Shown here piece after piece: positions 8,567 to 17,148 of a DNA stretch of 64,000 bases. The DNA lies in contig NZ_CP121666.1 in NCBI RefSeq assembly GCF_029714325.1, positions 4,030,001-4,094,000 on the forward strand, given 5' to 3'. The notes below the pieces were generated by a model. The model saw only the letters and a list, made by a program, of their open reading frames with translations. It was not told the origin of the DNA and searched no databases. Source of the stretch: Bradyrhizobium sp. CB1717. GTDB lineage: Bacteria; Pseudomonadota; Alphaproteobacteria; Rhizobiales; Xanthobacteraceae. A program made the translations under genes and the position numbers. Each line of letters starts with the position of its first letter. The first letter of the stretch is position 1.

Positions 8567-10367
8567 ATGCTGGCGCTCTGTCATAGAACTGTCATGTCAC
8601 CGGAAATGTTAAAATCAGACGCAACGTCGGCTCGCAAAACCATGAGCGTGCCGGACGGGAATCCTGTCCCAAAGGACGGTAAGCGAACGCAAGTCATCGC
8701 CGGTTTCCTCAGGCAGCGTGACGCGGCCGAGTCCGGCGCGGAACCTGCGATTGTCGAGGGCGCTGCGATCGATCAGACGCCATCGCAAGACGCAACGCCT
8801 GCACCGGGGCCGACCCCGTCGAACGCTGCGGCGCGTCCGGCCGGCGAAATCGAGCTCAAGCTTCTCATCGATGCAGATCGCATGGCCCATTTCAGCGCTG
8901 CGCCGGTCATCGCGGCGAATGCTCGCAACAAGGGCACGAAAAAACGTCTCAAGTCCGTCTACTACGACACGCCCGAGCGGGCGCTTCGTCGCGCCGGGCT
9001 GAGCTTGCGCGTTCGCCAGAGCGGCACGCGCTTCGTCCAGACCGTGAAGACCGACGCCGCGGACGATCCGCTGCGCCGTGGCGAGTGGGAGGCGAGCGTG
9101 CCATCGCTTGCGCCCGATCCCGCTTTGGCATTGCCATTCATTCCGGAGAAGCTTCGCGAGCAGCTCGAAACGCAGCCGCTGGAAGCGGTCTTCACCGCCG
9201 ATATCCATCGGCACACGCGCATCGTCGACCTGCCGTCCGGCACGGTCGAGATCGCCTTCGACCAGGGCGAGCTGACGGCCGGCGAGCGGTCGCTGCCGGT
9301 GAGCGAGATCGAGCTGGAGCTCAAGAGCGGCAGCGCGAGCACGATCTACGAGATCGCGCTGCGGCTTGCAGAGCACGGCGCGGTGAAGCCGTCCATCCGC
9401 AGCAAGTCCGCGCGGCTTCGACCTTACTGCGGACAAGGCGCCGTCGGCGCGCCGGCCGGGCAAGGTTCGCCTCGATCCGACCGTCACGCTCGACGAGGCC
9501 TTCGCGACGATCCTGCGCTCGTGCTTCCTCCATCTGCTGCAATCGCTGCCGGCGGCCGAGGACGGCCGCAATCCGGAAGGCGTGCATCAGTTGCGTGTCT
9601 CGCTGCGCCGGCTACGCTCGGCGCTCGACCTGATGCGATCGGCCGGCGCGCTCTCTAATCTCGATTCGCTGCGGTCGGAAGCCAAATGGCTGGCGCAGGA
9701 CCTGTCCGCTGCGCGCGACTGGGACGTGTTCCAGCTCGACACCTTGCCGACGATCGCAAGAGCCTGTCCTTCGGTCGCCGGCTTCGGTGAGCTGGGGCGG
9801 GTCGCAGCGCAGCGTCAGTCGGAGGCCTATCGCAAGGCGCACCTTGCGCTCGATGATCGCCGCTGCGCCGTCTTCCTGATCAGCCTCGGCGGCTGGATCG
9901 AGACGCGCGGCTGGCGCAACGACGTCGCGGCGGAAGATCTCGGCCGGCTCGCCGAGCCCGCGGTCAACTTCGCCCAGCGCGTCTTGTCGGAGCAGCACGC
10001 CAAGGTGCTCAAGCGCGGCCGCCGATTCAAGTCGCTCACGGTCGAGGAGGTGCACCGGGTGCGGCTCGCGACCAAGCGGCTGCGCTATCTCGCCGAGTTC
10101 CTGCTGCCGCTGTTTGCCGATCGCAAGTCCGCGCGAAAATTCGCCCGCAGGCTCGCCGGCCTGCAGGAGGAGCTCGGCGCCTTCAACGACATGGCGGTGA
10201 CGGCCTCATTGCTCGACGGGCTCGGTTCCGAAGATCGCGACAGCACGATCGCTGCGGCCGCGATCGCCGGCTGGCAGGCGCGTGCATCGATCGGCGCGCA
10301 CCAGTCATTGCAGGACAGCTGGCGGGACTTCACCGCGGCGCGCGTGCCGTGGTCGTCGCTGGGCTGA
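8567..10367 (+). pseudogene. CYTH-CHAD domain protein split by a frameshift
   Basis: The first frame encodes a CYTH triphosphate-tunnel domain, with the diagnostic EIELK motif near residue 101 and further tunnel Lys/Arg/Glu residues up to about residue 283. The second frame encodes a CHAD domain (conserved VHQLRVSLRRLRSAL, ending at 10367). Families with this order (inorganic triphosphatase YgiF type) are single proteins. Frame 1 reads sensibly to RSKSAR near 9416; the next frame resumes with FDLTADKAP. Loss of one GC unit in a GCGCG stretch at 9411-9417 would explain it. GTG at 9582 falls inside the CHAD motif and is not a natural start. The true start of the first part is uncertain. A base error in the assembly would make this an intact gene. 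Confidence 0.75.
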
Positions 10368-10379
10368 TTGCGCATCCCC

Positions 10380-10418
10380 AAAAAAGTTGCGGCCAGCCAT
10401 TGGGGGATGGCTGGCCGC
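10380..10418 (-). terminator. Rho-independent terminator of the BTLCP gene
   Basis: A perfect 12-base stem (GCGGCCAGCCAT with its complement) around a 6-base loop. On the minus strand it is followed by AAC and a run of six T. It lies about 68 bases after the protease stop codon at 10486. On the plus strand no T run follows, so it serves the leftward gene. Confidence 0.85.
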
Positions 10419-10436
10419 GCGCGAACCGGTCTGGGA

Positions 10437-10453
10437 CGGGGAGGGGTGGGGAT
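10437..10453. repeat. G-rich 17-base block, copy 1
   Basis: CGGGGAGGGGTGGGGAT is found exactly twice in the window by eye, here and at 24995-25011. Here it lies in the 3' UTR of the leftward protease mRNA, which therefore carries the C-rich complement. The second copy is in a candidate small RNA read rightward. Confidence 0.6.
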
Positions 10454-10485
10454 GTGACCGGGTCGCGTAACCTGTTGTCTCGTTC

Positions 10486-11109
10486 CTAATCTCTTGCGCT
10501 GGCGGTGGAGACCGCCGGCTTGGTGTCGCCGAGCGAGACCCAGACGTTGGGATCGCCCTGCGACTGGCGCTTGACGAAGCGGTAGCCGGTCTCCGTCCAG
10601 GCAACGACGTTCTCGTTCTGATTGTCGAGAACGAACTCGCCCTTGTCGGTCTTCACCGTCAGCACCGCGTGCCCTTCGCCCTTCTTGTCGCGCACCACGG
10701 TGATGAGCAGGGCCTCGCGTGGCCAGCCGGCATCCATCAGCATCTTGCGCTTCAACAGCACGTAGTCTTCACAGTCGCCGTAGCCGTCCGAAGGCAGCGA
10801 CCACTTCTCGATCACGCCCCAGTGCTCCTGGTCGGTCAAAGGCTTGACGGTCTCGTTGACCCAGCGATTGACCTTGACGAGGTCGCGCCACGCCGTCTGC
10901 GACATCACGATGTCGCGCGGCTGCGTCGGCCCGCCCTGGCACTGCGCGGCATTGTCCGCACAGAACTCGACCCAGCCGATCGGCGCACGCGTGGTGTCGC
11001 CGAGGCTCGCGTAGAGCAGACGGCCTTCGCCGGCCTGCACCGTCGCGCTGATCCCGAAGAGCATGGCAGCGATCGCCAGTCCCTTCCCCTGTCCCCTGAA
11101 ATCAAACAT
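10486..11109 (-). CDS. Transglutaminase-like cysteine protease (BTLCP family)
   Basis: A 207-residue secreted protein of the bacterial transglutaminase-like cysteine proteinase family (PF06035), relatives of LapG-type enzymes. A signal peptide ends near ATVQAG (residue 27). The catalytic triad is visible as Cys in GDCEDYVLLKR, His in GHAVLT and Asp in FVLDNQ. ATG at 11109 places the signal peptide correctly; an upstream ATG at 11139 is possible. LapG homologues cleave cell-surface adhesins under c-di-GMP control; a PilZ gene lies just upstream but in a separate transcript. An AATTCGA array and a perfect terminator flank this gene. Confidence 0.88.
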   Translation of the reverse strand: MFDFRGQGKGLAIAAMLFGISATVQAGEGRLLYASLGDTTRAPIGWVEFCADNAAQCQGGPTQPRDIVMSQTAWRDLVKVNRWVNETVKPLTDQEHWGVIEKWSLPSDGYGDCEDYVLLKRKMLMDAGWPREALLITVVRDKKGEGHAVLTVKTDKGEFVLDNQNENVVAWTETGYRFVKRQSQGDPNVWVSLGDTKPAVSTASARD

Positions 11110-11367
11110 TGCGGCCCCCGTTTCTTGTTGGGACCACATTTCGCACGGAGCTTTTGAGTTGCCGCTAAGTCGACCAAGTCAAGTCGAGACGAATACAAGT
11201 AAAACGTGCCGCTAATTCGATCTATACTTGAATAGAATTCGAGTAAAATTCGAGATTACTGCAATTGATTCAAACTTTATCGATTAACGCGGAAACGCTG
11301 ACGGAACCGCCGTTTCGGCGCGCAAACGGCCCGGCGTTAACCCGCGCAAGGTCCGTCACAACGCATG
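11110..11367. other. AT-richer upstream region of the protease gene
   Basis: About 258 bases with no gene. The part from 11160 to 11280 is clearly poorer in GC than the flanking genes and contains the AATTCGA boxes listed separately. It should hold the leftward promoter of the protease gene. Confidence 0.5.
11214..11253. promoter_or_regulatory. Three phased AATTCGA boxes
   Basis: AATTCGA occurs at 11214-11220, 11236-11242 and 11247-11253. Start-to-start spacings are 22 and 11 bases, that is two and one turns of DNA. The last two are part of an 11-base tandem repeat (TAGAATTCGAG / TAAAATTCGAG). Position is about 105-145 bases upstream of the protease start. This looks like an operator array, but no regulator is identified. 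Confidence 0.45.
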
Positions 11368-11401
11368 AAAAAGGCGGCATCCGTGTCAGGGAGGCCGCCT
11401 T
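11368..11401 (-). terminator. Terminator of the PilZ gene
   Basis: AAGGCGGC at 11371-11378 pairs with GCCGCCTT at 11394-11401. Read leftward the stem runs into TTTTT and then CATGCG. It lies about 40 bases after the PilZ stop codon. Confidence 0.8.
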
Positions 11402-11439
11402 CAGGGCTGGAAAATCAGTGGTTTTGCCGCGATTGCGCT

Positions 11440-12051
11440 TTACCGCGCGGTAACGCTCTCTTCGAGTGTCTCCGCCGGCTGCTCGTGCATGAACTCCAGC
11501 GCGAAGCCGTCTTCGAGGTTTCGGACCACGCGGCCCTGGACCCGGCCGAGCAAAACCGTCGATTTCAGCGGCGGGCGGTTCTCGGCGGCGATGGCCGCGC
11601 CCGACAGCGAGAGGTCGATGATGCGGCAGGTCATCTTGGTGCCGTCCTCGAGCGTCAGCACCGCGATCGGGTTGCGCGGCACGATACGGTCGTGGCGGCG
11701 GTCCTCCGGCAGGTTGAGGATGTCGCGGTTGGCGAGCCAGGTCAGCTGTGCCGCGAGCTTATCGCGCTTTCTGGGCGTCGCCCCGATCGTCATGGCAAAG
11801 CCATTGTCGATGATGCGGGTGATCTTGCCCTCGACGCGGCCGATATGGTCGAGATAGGCGACCACGCGGTCGCCGACATTGCCGATGCCGGGGGCGAGCA
11901 AAGCAAGGCCGCCCGGCGACATGTTGATCACCTGGCAGGGGAATTCACGGCGGTCCGGCAGCATGTAGCGGCCGAGCAGATGCACCTTCACCCGCTGGAA
12001 ACGCCGACGCTCCTCGGCGGCCGGAAGAAATTTTTTGTTCGCCAACGCCAT
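11440..12051 (-). CDS. Tandem PilZ domain protein (c-di-GMP receptor)
   Basis: A 203-residue cytoplasmic protein with two PilZ domains. The first has RRRFQR at about residues 16-21 and a following NMSPGG; the second has RRHDRIVPR near residue 122 and DLSLSG. These are the R-x-x-x-R and D/N-x-S-x-x-G elements that bind cyclic di-GMP. The start MALANKKF at 12051 is chosen because the upstream extension is proline-rich and looks non-coding. No effector domain is fused, so it probably acts through partners. A terminator follows at 11368-11401. Confidence 0.85.
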   Translation of the reverse strand: MALANKKFLPAAEERRRFQRVKVHLLGRYMLPDRREFPCQVINMSPGGLALLAPGIGNVGDRVVAYLDHIGRVEGKITRIIDNGFAMTIGATPRKRDKLAAQLTWLANRDILNLPEDRRHDRIVPRNPIAVLTLEDGTKMTCRIIDLSLSGAAIAAENRPPLKSTVLLGRVQGRVVRNLEDGFALEFMHEQPAETLEESVTAR

Positions 12052-12184
12052 TTTCAACACCCGACCCCCCGCCCGGGCGGAGTCCGGGACGACCCTAAGG
12101 TGCATAGGGTTAATGCCGCGTTAGGATCGGGCGCGCCGGTTACGGACAGACACAATCGAAAAGCCACATCCCGAGGGGAACCGG

Positions 12185-13462
12185 TCAAGCCGTCCGTGTC
12201 CCCCGCCGATACAGCAGGAACAGCAGCGTCAGCAGCACGGCGGCCGAGAGCCCGAGCGACCAGTGGATGCCGATCGCGGCGCCGAACACACCGACGGTGA
12301 TGCCGCTGAAGGCCCGCATGCCCAGCCCGGCCATATTATAAAGGCCGACGACGCGGCCGCGGATGTCGTGCGGCGCGTTCAGCTGGACCAGGGCCTGCGC
12401 CATTGTGTTGAACGACAGCTCGAAGAAGCCGGCGAAGAACAGCAGCACGATTGCGACCGGGTAGATCCGCACCGCGGCGAAGCCGAGCAGTGCCACGCTC
12501 CAGAGCATCGCCAGCGTGATCGCGGTGCGCGGCGTACCCTTGAGGCGTCCCCAGGATTCCAGCGCGATGCCGGCGAGCAGCGCTCCGGCCGCGTCCGCCG
12601 CGAGCAGCACGCTGTAGGAAACGCCGGGATCGCCATGGCCGAGATCGCCGGCAAAGCCCGGCATCTGGGCGTGATAGGCATTGCCGATCATGAACGAGGT
12701 GAGGCCGGCAAGCCACGTCATCGCCGTCAGCACCGGCTGCGTGCCGATGGCGCGGATGGTGAGCACGATGTCGGCAAGGCCGCGCACCGCAAAGCGTCGC
12801 GCAGCCAGGCTCTTGTCCCGCACCGGCGCCCAGAACAGCCACAGCAGCATCGGCAGATAGAACAGCGTGTTGAAGATGATGCCGTGCGAGGGGCCGAGCG
12901 TCAGCATGATGATTCCGCCCACCGCAGGCCCGACCAGGATGCCGAGATAGCGCGCCATCGCGTTCAGCCGCACCGCGCTCGGCAAGTCGGCGGGACCGAC
13001 GAGGTCGTAGAGCAGCAGCTGGTTCGGCGTCTGCCACAGCACGCCGGCGCAGCCATGGATCACCAGCAGCAGCATCGCGTGCCACATCTGGATCGTGTCG
13101 GTCAGGAAGAAGAAGCCCCATCCGGCGGAAGCGACGATGAACAGCAGCATCCCGCACTGGATGATGCGGCGCGGATCGAACCGGTCGGCGAGACCTCCGA
13201 CCGCGACCGAGAACAGCAGGAACGGCAGCCAGTGCGACAGCACGGCAAAGCCGCCCAGCGTCGGCGAATGGAATTTCTGAAACACCACCCAATAGCTGAT
13301 CACATGCTCGATATTGTCGGCCATCATCGCCAGCACATAGGCCGTGAACTGGAGGCGATACGGCACGGACCTCATCGCCGCGAACGAGCCGGACGCGACC
13401 ACGGGATTTTGGGGGAGGGGGTTCAAGCGGGCACCTGGGGTGGGACCCTTGCGGGAGTACAC
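12185..13462 (-). CDS. Major facilitator superfamily transporter
   Basis: A 425-residue inner-membrane carrier with about 11-12 hydrophobic segments and the loop motif GGLADRFDPRRI between helices 2 and 3, typical of MFS exporters of the enterobactin exporter-like group. The frame opens with GTG at 13462; no good ribosome site is seen, and TTG at 13426 or ATG at 13375 are alternatives. It is likely a proton-driven exporter, but the substrate is unknown. It stands alone, with a palindromic repeat upstream. Confidence 0.85.
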   Translation of the reverse strand: MYSRKGPTPGARLNPLPQNPVVASGSFAAMRSVPYRLQFTAYVLAMMADNIEHVISYWVVFQKFHSPTLGGFAVLSHWLPFLLFSVAVGGLADRFDPRRIIQCGMLLFIVASAGWGFFFLTDTIQMWHAMLLLVIHGCAGVLWQTPNQLLLYDLVGPADLPSAVRLNAMARYLGILVGPAVGGIIMLTLGPSHGIIFNTLFYLPMLLWLFWAPVRDKSLAARRFAVRGLADIVLTIRAIGTQPVLTAMTWLAGLTSFMIGNAYHAQMPGFAGDLGHGDPGVSYSVLLAADAAGALLAGIALESWGRLKGTPRTAITLAMLWSVALLGFAAVRIYPVAIVLLFFAGFFELSFNTMAQALVQLNAPHDIRGRVVGLYNMAGLGMRAFSGITVGVFGAAIGIHWSLGLSAAVLLTLLFLLYRRGTRTA

Positions 13463-13536
13463 GTTCGCCGGTGGCGGCTCAAGACAATTGGGTGTGCCTC
13501 GACACAGCCATGCGTTGCCACCACAATCACCGCCAT

Positions 13537-13650
13537 CATCCTGAGGTGCGAGCGAAGCGAGCCTCGAAGGATGGGCCGCGAGCGCCCGTAGCCCATCCTT
13601 CGAGGCTCCCCGCGCGACGCTACGCGTCGCACGTCTCGCGCCTCAGGATG
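13537..13650. repeat. Large palindromic intergenic repeat
   Basis: CATCCTGAGG at 13537 and CCTCAGGATG at 13641-13650 bound a nested inverted repeat (second arms GCCTCGAAGGATGGGC / GCCCATCCTTCGAGGC). It separates the MFS gene from the GNAT gene. I recognise this as a type common in Bradyrhizobium; copy number was not checked. Confidence 0.65.
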
Positions 13651-13683
13651 ACGTCGGAGTGTGTGGCGGGTACGAAGACGCCT

Positions 13684-14163
13684 CTACGCCAGCGACTTCA
13701 CATACACCGTATACGGCACGCCCAGAATATCCGGCGCCTCGCCAATCCTCGCAAATCCCATGCGCAGATACATCGGCAGCGCGACCGTCATGATCGGCGT
13801 CGTGTGCAGGGCGATCGCCGGCGACTGGTCGCGCTCGGCGCGGCGCAGGCATTCCTCCGTCAATCGCCGGCCGATGCCCTTGCCGCGCGCCGAGGGGTCG
13901 ACCACCAGCATGCGGATGACCGGCCAGGCCGGATCGAAGAATTCCGGCTTCGGCGCTTGCGCGCCGATATAGGCGACCGCGCCGACGATCCGGCCGCCAT
14001 CTTCGGCGACGATGATCTCGCCGGTCTTGGCCAGCTCCGGCATCTTCGCAACGTGAGTCATGAACAGCGGCCAGTCGGAATAGTGTCGCTCGAATTCGGC
14101 GAACGCGGCCAGTGCGACGCGTGTGATGGCTTCGGCATCCGCCGGCTGATAGTCGCGCAGCAT
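13684..14163 (-). CDS. GNAT-family N-acetyltransferase
   Basis: A 159-residue acyl-CoA-dependent acetyltransferase. The acetyl-CoA loop is seen as VDPSARGKGIGRRLTEE (R/Q-x-x-G-x-G/A), after the beta strand RMLVV. ATG at 14163 has GAGG 9 bases upstream; in-frame ATGs at 14169 and 14172 are close alternatives. The upstream 14172-14286 part of the long frame is a palindromic repeat and is excluded. The substrate is unknown. Confidence 0.85.
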   Translation of the reverse strand: MLRDYQPADAEAITRVALAAFAEFERHYSDWPLFMTHVAKMPELAKTGEIIVAEDGGRIVGAVAYIGAQAPKPEFFDPAWPVIRMLVVDPSARGKGIGRRLTEECLRRAERDQSPAIALHTTPIMTVALPMYLRMGFARIGEAPDILGVPYTVYVKSLA

Positions 14164-14180
14164 TGGCATCATCCTCGATC

Positions 14181-14253
14181 CGTAGCCCGGATGGAGCGCA
14201 GCGAAATCCGGGAAAGGCGTTCCCGCATTACGCTTCGCTCCATGCGGGCTACG
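14181..14253. repeat. Palindromic repeat family B, copy 1
   Basis: The ends GTAGCCCGGATGGAGCG and CGCTCCATGCGGGCTAC are inverted copies with an internal ATCCGGGAA/TTCCCGCAT pair. A related copy lies at 15504-15579, so the two flank the zinc dehydrogenase gene. Confidence 0.75.
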
Positions 14254-14345
14254 AGACTGCCCGCTTGGCACGAGCGCGCATCTCACATACGCTTCGTCTC
14301 AGCCCGCACCATCAATCATAACAGACGGGCACCGAGGAAACAGCC

Positions 14346-15497
14346 ATGCAACAGATCCGCGTCTGCACCCACGCAGGCCCCGGCAGCGAGCCCGTCATCC
14401 GCACCGTGCCGTGGCCGAAGGTCGGTCGCAAGGCCGCGCTGATCAAGGTCGGCGCCTGCGGGGTCTGCGGCACCGACCTGCATATCCTCAAGGGACACTG
14501 GCCGAAGCCGCTGCCCTGGCCGTTCACGCTCGGCCACGAGCTCGGCGGTGTCATCGTCGAATGCGGCGACGAGTTCACCGAGGATTTCATGAGCAAGCCG
14601 CTGACCGTCGGCTCGAAGGTGATGATCCCGCCGCTGATGCCGTGCGGGCGCTGCTACTACTGCATCCACTATCCGCAGACGGCGAACAAATGCCTGACGC
14701 CGGTCTATTACGGCCGCTATCTCGGCTTCGACAAGGCGCCGCACATGTGGGGCGGCTGGGCCGAATATGTCTATGTCGATCTCGAGATGCTGCCGGGCAC
14801 CAAGATCTACAAGCTGCCCGACGACATGTCGCTGCGCCTCGGCGCGCTGTCCGAGCCGCTGACGTCCTGCATCCGCGCCTTCAACCGCGCCACCCGCGCC
14901 GGCGGTTTTTCCTGGGGCGACACGGTGGTGATCCAGGGCTCGGGCCCGATCGGTATTCTCGCAGTCGCCGCCGCAAAGGAGATGGGGGCAGGGCGCGTGA
15001 TCTGCGTCGGCGCGCCGGAGGAGCCGCGGCTCAAGCTCGCGCGCGAGTTCGGCGCGGAGGCGACCGTGAACATCGAGGAGCTCAAGTCGCCGCAGGACCG
15101 CATCGATCGCGTGCGGAAAATCGTCGGCGGCTTCGGCGCCGATCTCGTGATGGATTGCTCGGGCCATCCCACCGCCGGCCCCGAAGGCATCGAGATGCTG
15201 CGCGACGGCGGTACCTATGTCGAGATGGGCCAGTTCACCGACGCGGGCTCGATCGACACCTCATGGCACCGCATCTGCACCAAGGATCTCAACGTTCTGG
15301 GATCCTGGGGCTTTACCGGCAACGATCTGCCGCTCGGCGTCGACATGCTCTACCGCACGCGTGACAAATATCCCTGGCTGAAGATGCAGACGATCTACCC
15401 GTTCACCGAAGAGGGGGTCGCGCAGGCGGTGAAGGACGCGATGGCGATGAAGACGGTGAAGTCGACCATCGTGCCGTGGCCCGAGCTGGTGGAGTGA
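14346..15497 (+). CDS. Zinc-dependent alcohol dehydrogenase family protein
   Basis: A 383-residue medium-chain dehydrogenase. The catalytic zinc site is formed by Cys41 (ACGVCGTD) and His64-Glu65 (GHELGG); the structural zinc lobe has Cys100, 103, 106 and 116. The NAD(P) site GSGPIG lies near residue 200. The protein oxidises an alcohol or polyol with NAD(P); the substrate cannot be told. No signal peptide. It is flanked on both sides by family B repeats, with only about 90 bases to its upstream copy. Confidence 0.9.
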   Translation: MQQIRVCTHAGPGSEPVIRTVPWPKVGRKAALIKVGACGVCGTDLHILKGHWPKPLPWPFTLGHELGGVIVECGDEFTEDFMSKPLTVGSKVMIPPLMPCGRCYYCIHYPQTANKCLTPVYYGRYLGFDKAPHMWGGWAEYVYVDLEMLPGTKIYKLPDDMSLRLGALSEPLTSCIRAFNRATRAGGFSWGDTVVIQGSGPIGILAVAAAKEMGAGRVICVGAPEEPRLKLAREFGAEATVNIEELKSPQDRIDRVRKIVGGFGADLVMDCSGHPTAGPEGIEMLRDGGTYVEMGQFTDAGSIDTSWHRICTKDLNVLGSWGFTGNDLPLGVDMLYRTRDKYPWLKMQTIYPFTEEGVAQAVKDAMAMKTVKSTIVPWPELVE

Positions 15498-15503
15498 GGG
15501 CGT

Positions 15504-15579
15504 GTAGCCCGGATGAGCGAAGCGATATCCGGGACCTTTCAAAGACTTTCCCGCATATCGCTTCGCTGATGCGGGCTAC
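15504..15579. repeat. Palindromic repeat family B, copy 2
   Basis: GTAGCCCGGATGAGCGAAGCG and its inverted arm CGCTTCGCTGATGCGGGCTAC enclose a short centre. It closely resembles the copy at 14181-14253 but with a different middle. Confidence 0.75.
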
Positions 15580-15606
15580 GAGTCGGAGTTCGGAATAAGG
15601 CACGAA

Positions 15607-16089
15607 ATGACAAACGCACACACTACCGATCCGGCCCGCCGCTCACCCTTCAACGCCATCCGTGCGATCGACTACACCGTCATCTTCGTGCGCGACATGG
15701 CCGCGATGCGCAGCTTCTATGAAGACATCCTCGCCTTTCCCCTCTCGCGCGAGCTCTCGCCGAACTGGATCGAGTACGCCCTCGGCAGCAATACCCTGGC
15801 TCTGGCAAAACCGAGCCGGACCGCGTCCGATCCGCCGATCCCGGCAGGGAGCGCCTCGCTGCAACTGGCCTTCAAGGTCTCCGCGGCCGAGGTCGATCAA
15901 TGCGCCGACGAGCTCGTGCGGCAGGGTGTGGCGCTGCTCTCGCCGCCGACAAACCAGTCCTTCGGACATCGCACGCTGTTCTTTCGCGACCCTGACGGCA
16001 ATCTTCTGGAGGTCTATGCGGAGATCCGAGCGGGAGCCGATGCCCAAAAAGTTCCATCCGATATCCCCGAACTATTCACGCCGAGGTGA
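15607..16089 (+). CDS. VOC-family (glyoxalase-like) protein
   Basis: A 160-residue protein with two beta-alpha-beta-beta-beta units. The first starts DYTVIFVRDMAAMRSFYED; the C-terminal half ends FFRDPDGNLLEVYAE, with Glu as a likely metal ligand. Family members are dioxygenases, glyoxalases or resistance proteins; no specific role can be given. AAGG lies about 9 bases before the ATG. Confidence 0.85.
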   Translation: MTNAHTTDPARRSPFNAIRAIDYTVIFVRDMAAMRSFYEDILAFPLSRELSPNWIEYALGSNTLALAKPSRTASDPPIPAGSASLQLAFKVSAAEVDQCADELVRQGVALLSPPTNQSFGHRTLFFRDPDGNLLEVYAEIRAGADAQKVPSDIPELFTPR

Positions 16090-16133
16090 AACTTAGGCCC
16101 AAGTTCCGGCTTTCATTTCGCGGGAGAGGTGCC

Positions 16134-16646
16134 GTGAAACGACTCCTGAAACCGGTTACTTACATCCTGGCTGCGATCTACTTCCTGGTGGATGCGGTCT
16201 TCATGGCCGTGGCGAGGCCCATCGGCCGCTGGATCGGGCGGCATTTCGAGTTCAGGCGATTGCGCGCCTGGATCAAATCGCTGCCGCCTTATACGTCTCT
16301 CGCCCTGTTCTCCGTGCCCGTCATTCTTCTGGAGCCGATCAAGCCCGTCGCAGCCTACCTCGCCGCAACCGGTCAGGTTCTGAGCGGTGCCGTGACCTTC
16401 ATTGTCGGCGAATTGCTCAAGCTGGTGCTGGTCGAGCGCCTGTTTCATCTCACGCGCGACAAGCTGATGCGAATTCCCGCTTTTGCCTGGGCGTACGGAA
16501 AATACGCTGCGGCGAAGGCGTGGCTGCAGGCGACCGAAGCCTGGCGCGCCATCCGGGCCCTGGCTCGCGCGGCCAAGGACACTGTCGTGCGCGCAAAAGC
16601 CAGGCTGGTCGGCAGCTTCAGCAAGCTGGCCGCCTCCAGGGATTAG
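16134..16646 (+). CDS. Conserved membrane-associated protein, unknown
   Basis: A 170-residue basic protein. Hydrophobic stretches occur at about residues 9-25, 52-75 and 82-100, with a helical, Ala/Arg/Lys-rich C-terminal part. GTG at 16134 follows GGGAGAGG at a good distance; an earlier GTG at 16086 overlaps the VOC stop and is less likely. It lies 44 bases after the VOC gene and may share its transcript. No domain recognised. Confidence 0.65.
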   Translation: MKRLLKPVTYILAAIYFLVDAVFMAVARPIGRWIGRHFEFRRLRAWIKSLPPYTSLALFSVPVILLEPIKPVAAYLAATGQVLSGAVTFIVGELLKLVLVERLFHLTRDKLMRIPAFAWAYGKYAAAKAWLQATEAWRAIRALARAAKDTVVRAKARLVGSFSKLAASRD

Positions 16647-16668
16647 GCAGCGCCAGGCCCGTTGCTCG

Positions 16669-17022
16669 CTATGCGAGCTTGCGCGCTGCCGCGGTTGCCT
16701 TGTCGCCGGTGTTCGGTGTCCCGGTCGGCTCGATCAGCATGAGATGAACCTCCTCGCGGGCCACCGGGCGATGCTCGACACCCTTGGGCACGACGTAGAG
16801 CTCGCCCGGACCGAGCCTCACCGTGCGATCGCGCAGTTCGATGTCGAGACTGCCCTTCAGGACCAGGAAGAAATCGTCGGTGTCATCGTGCTTGTGCCAG
16901 GTGAATTCGCCCTTCACCTTGACCACCATCACGTCGCAATCGTTGAAGGTCGTGATCGTGCGCGGCGACCAATAATCCCCAAAGGTCGCGAGCTTGTCGG
17001 CAAGCGATATGCTGTCGGCCAT
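16669..17022 (-). CDS. Cupin-domain protein
   Basis: A 117-residue single cupin. Motif 1 is G(E)FTWHKHDDTDDFFLVLKG, with His-x-His and Glu replaced by Asp in the HDD part; motif 2 is PGELYVVPKGVEHRP. Such small cupins bind a metal or small ligand and act as isomerases or sensors. The product is cytoplasmic. It converges with the 16134 gene. Confidence 0.85.
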   Translation of the reverse strand: MADSISLADKLATFGDYWSPRTITTFNDCDVMVVKVKGEFTWHKHDDTDDFFLVLKGSLDIELRDRTVRLGPGELYVVPKGVEHRPVAREEVHLMLIEPTGTPNTGDKATAAARKLA

Positions 17023-17148
17023 GTTTCACCCGTTGCTTGTTCGTGAGGCGCGACTTGGGATCGCGTGGCGGGCGCGACAAGGCCGTATTCGTTCACCCGT
17101 CGATCCTGCCCTGCGGCGTGGATTCGGAGATCTCAGCACGGCCAGCTT

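Noticed and set aside
9582..10367. Separate CHAD gene starting at GTG 9582
   Set aside because: The codon is inside the conserved CHAD start VHQLRVSLRR, so a natural start there would remove needed residues.
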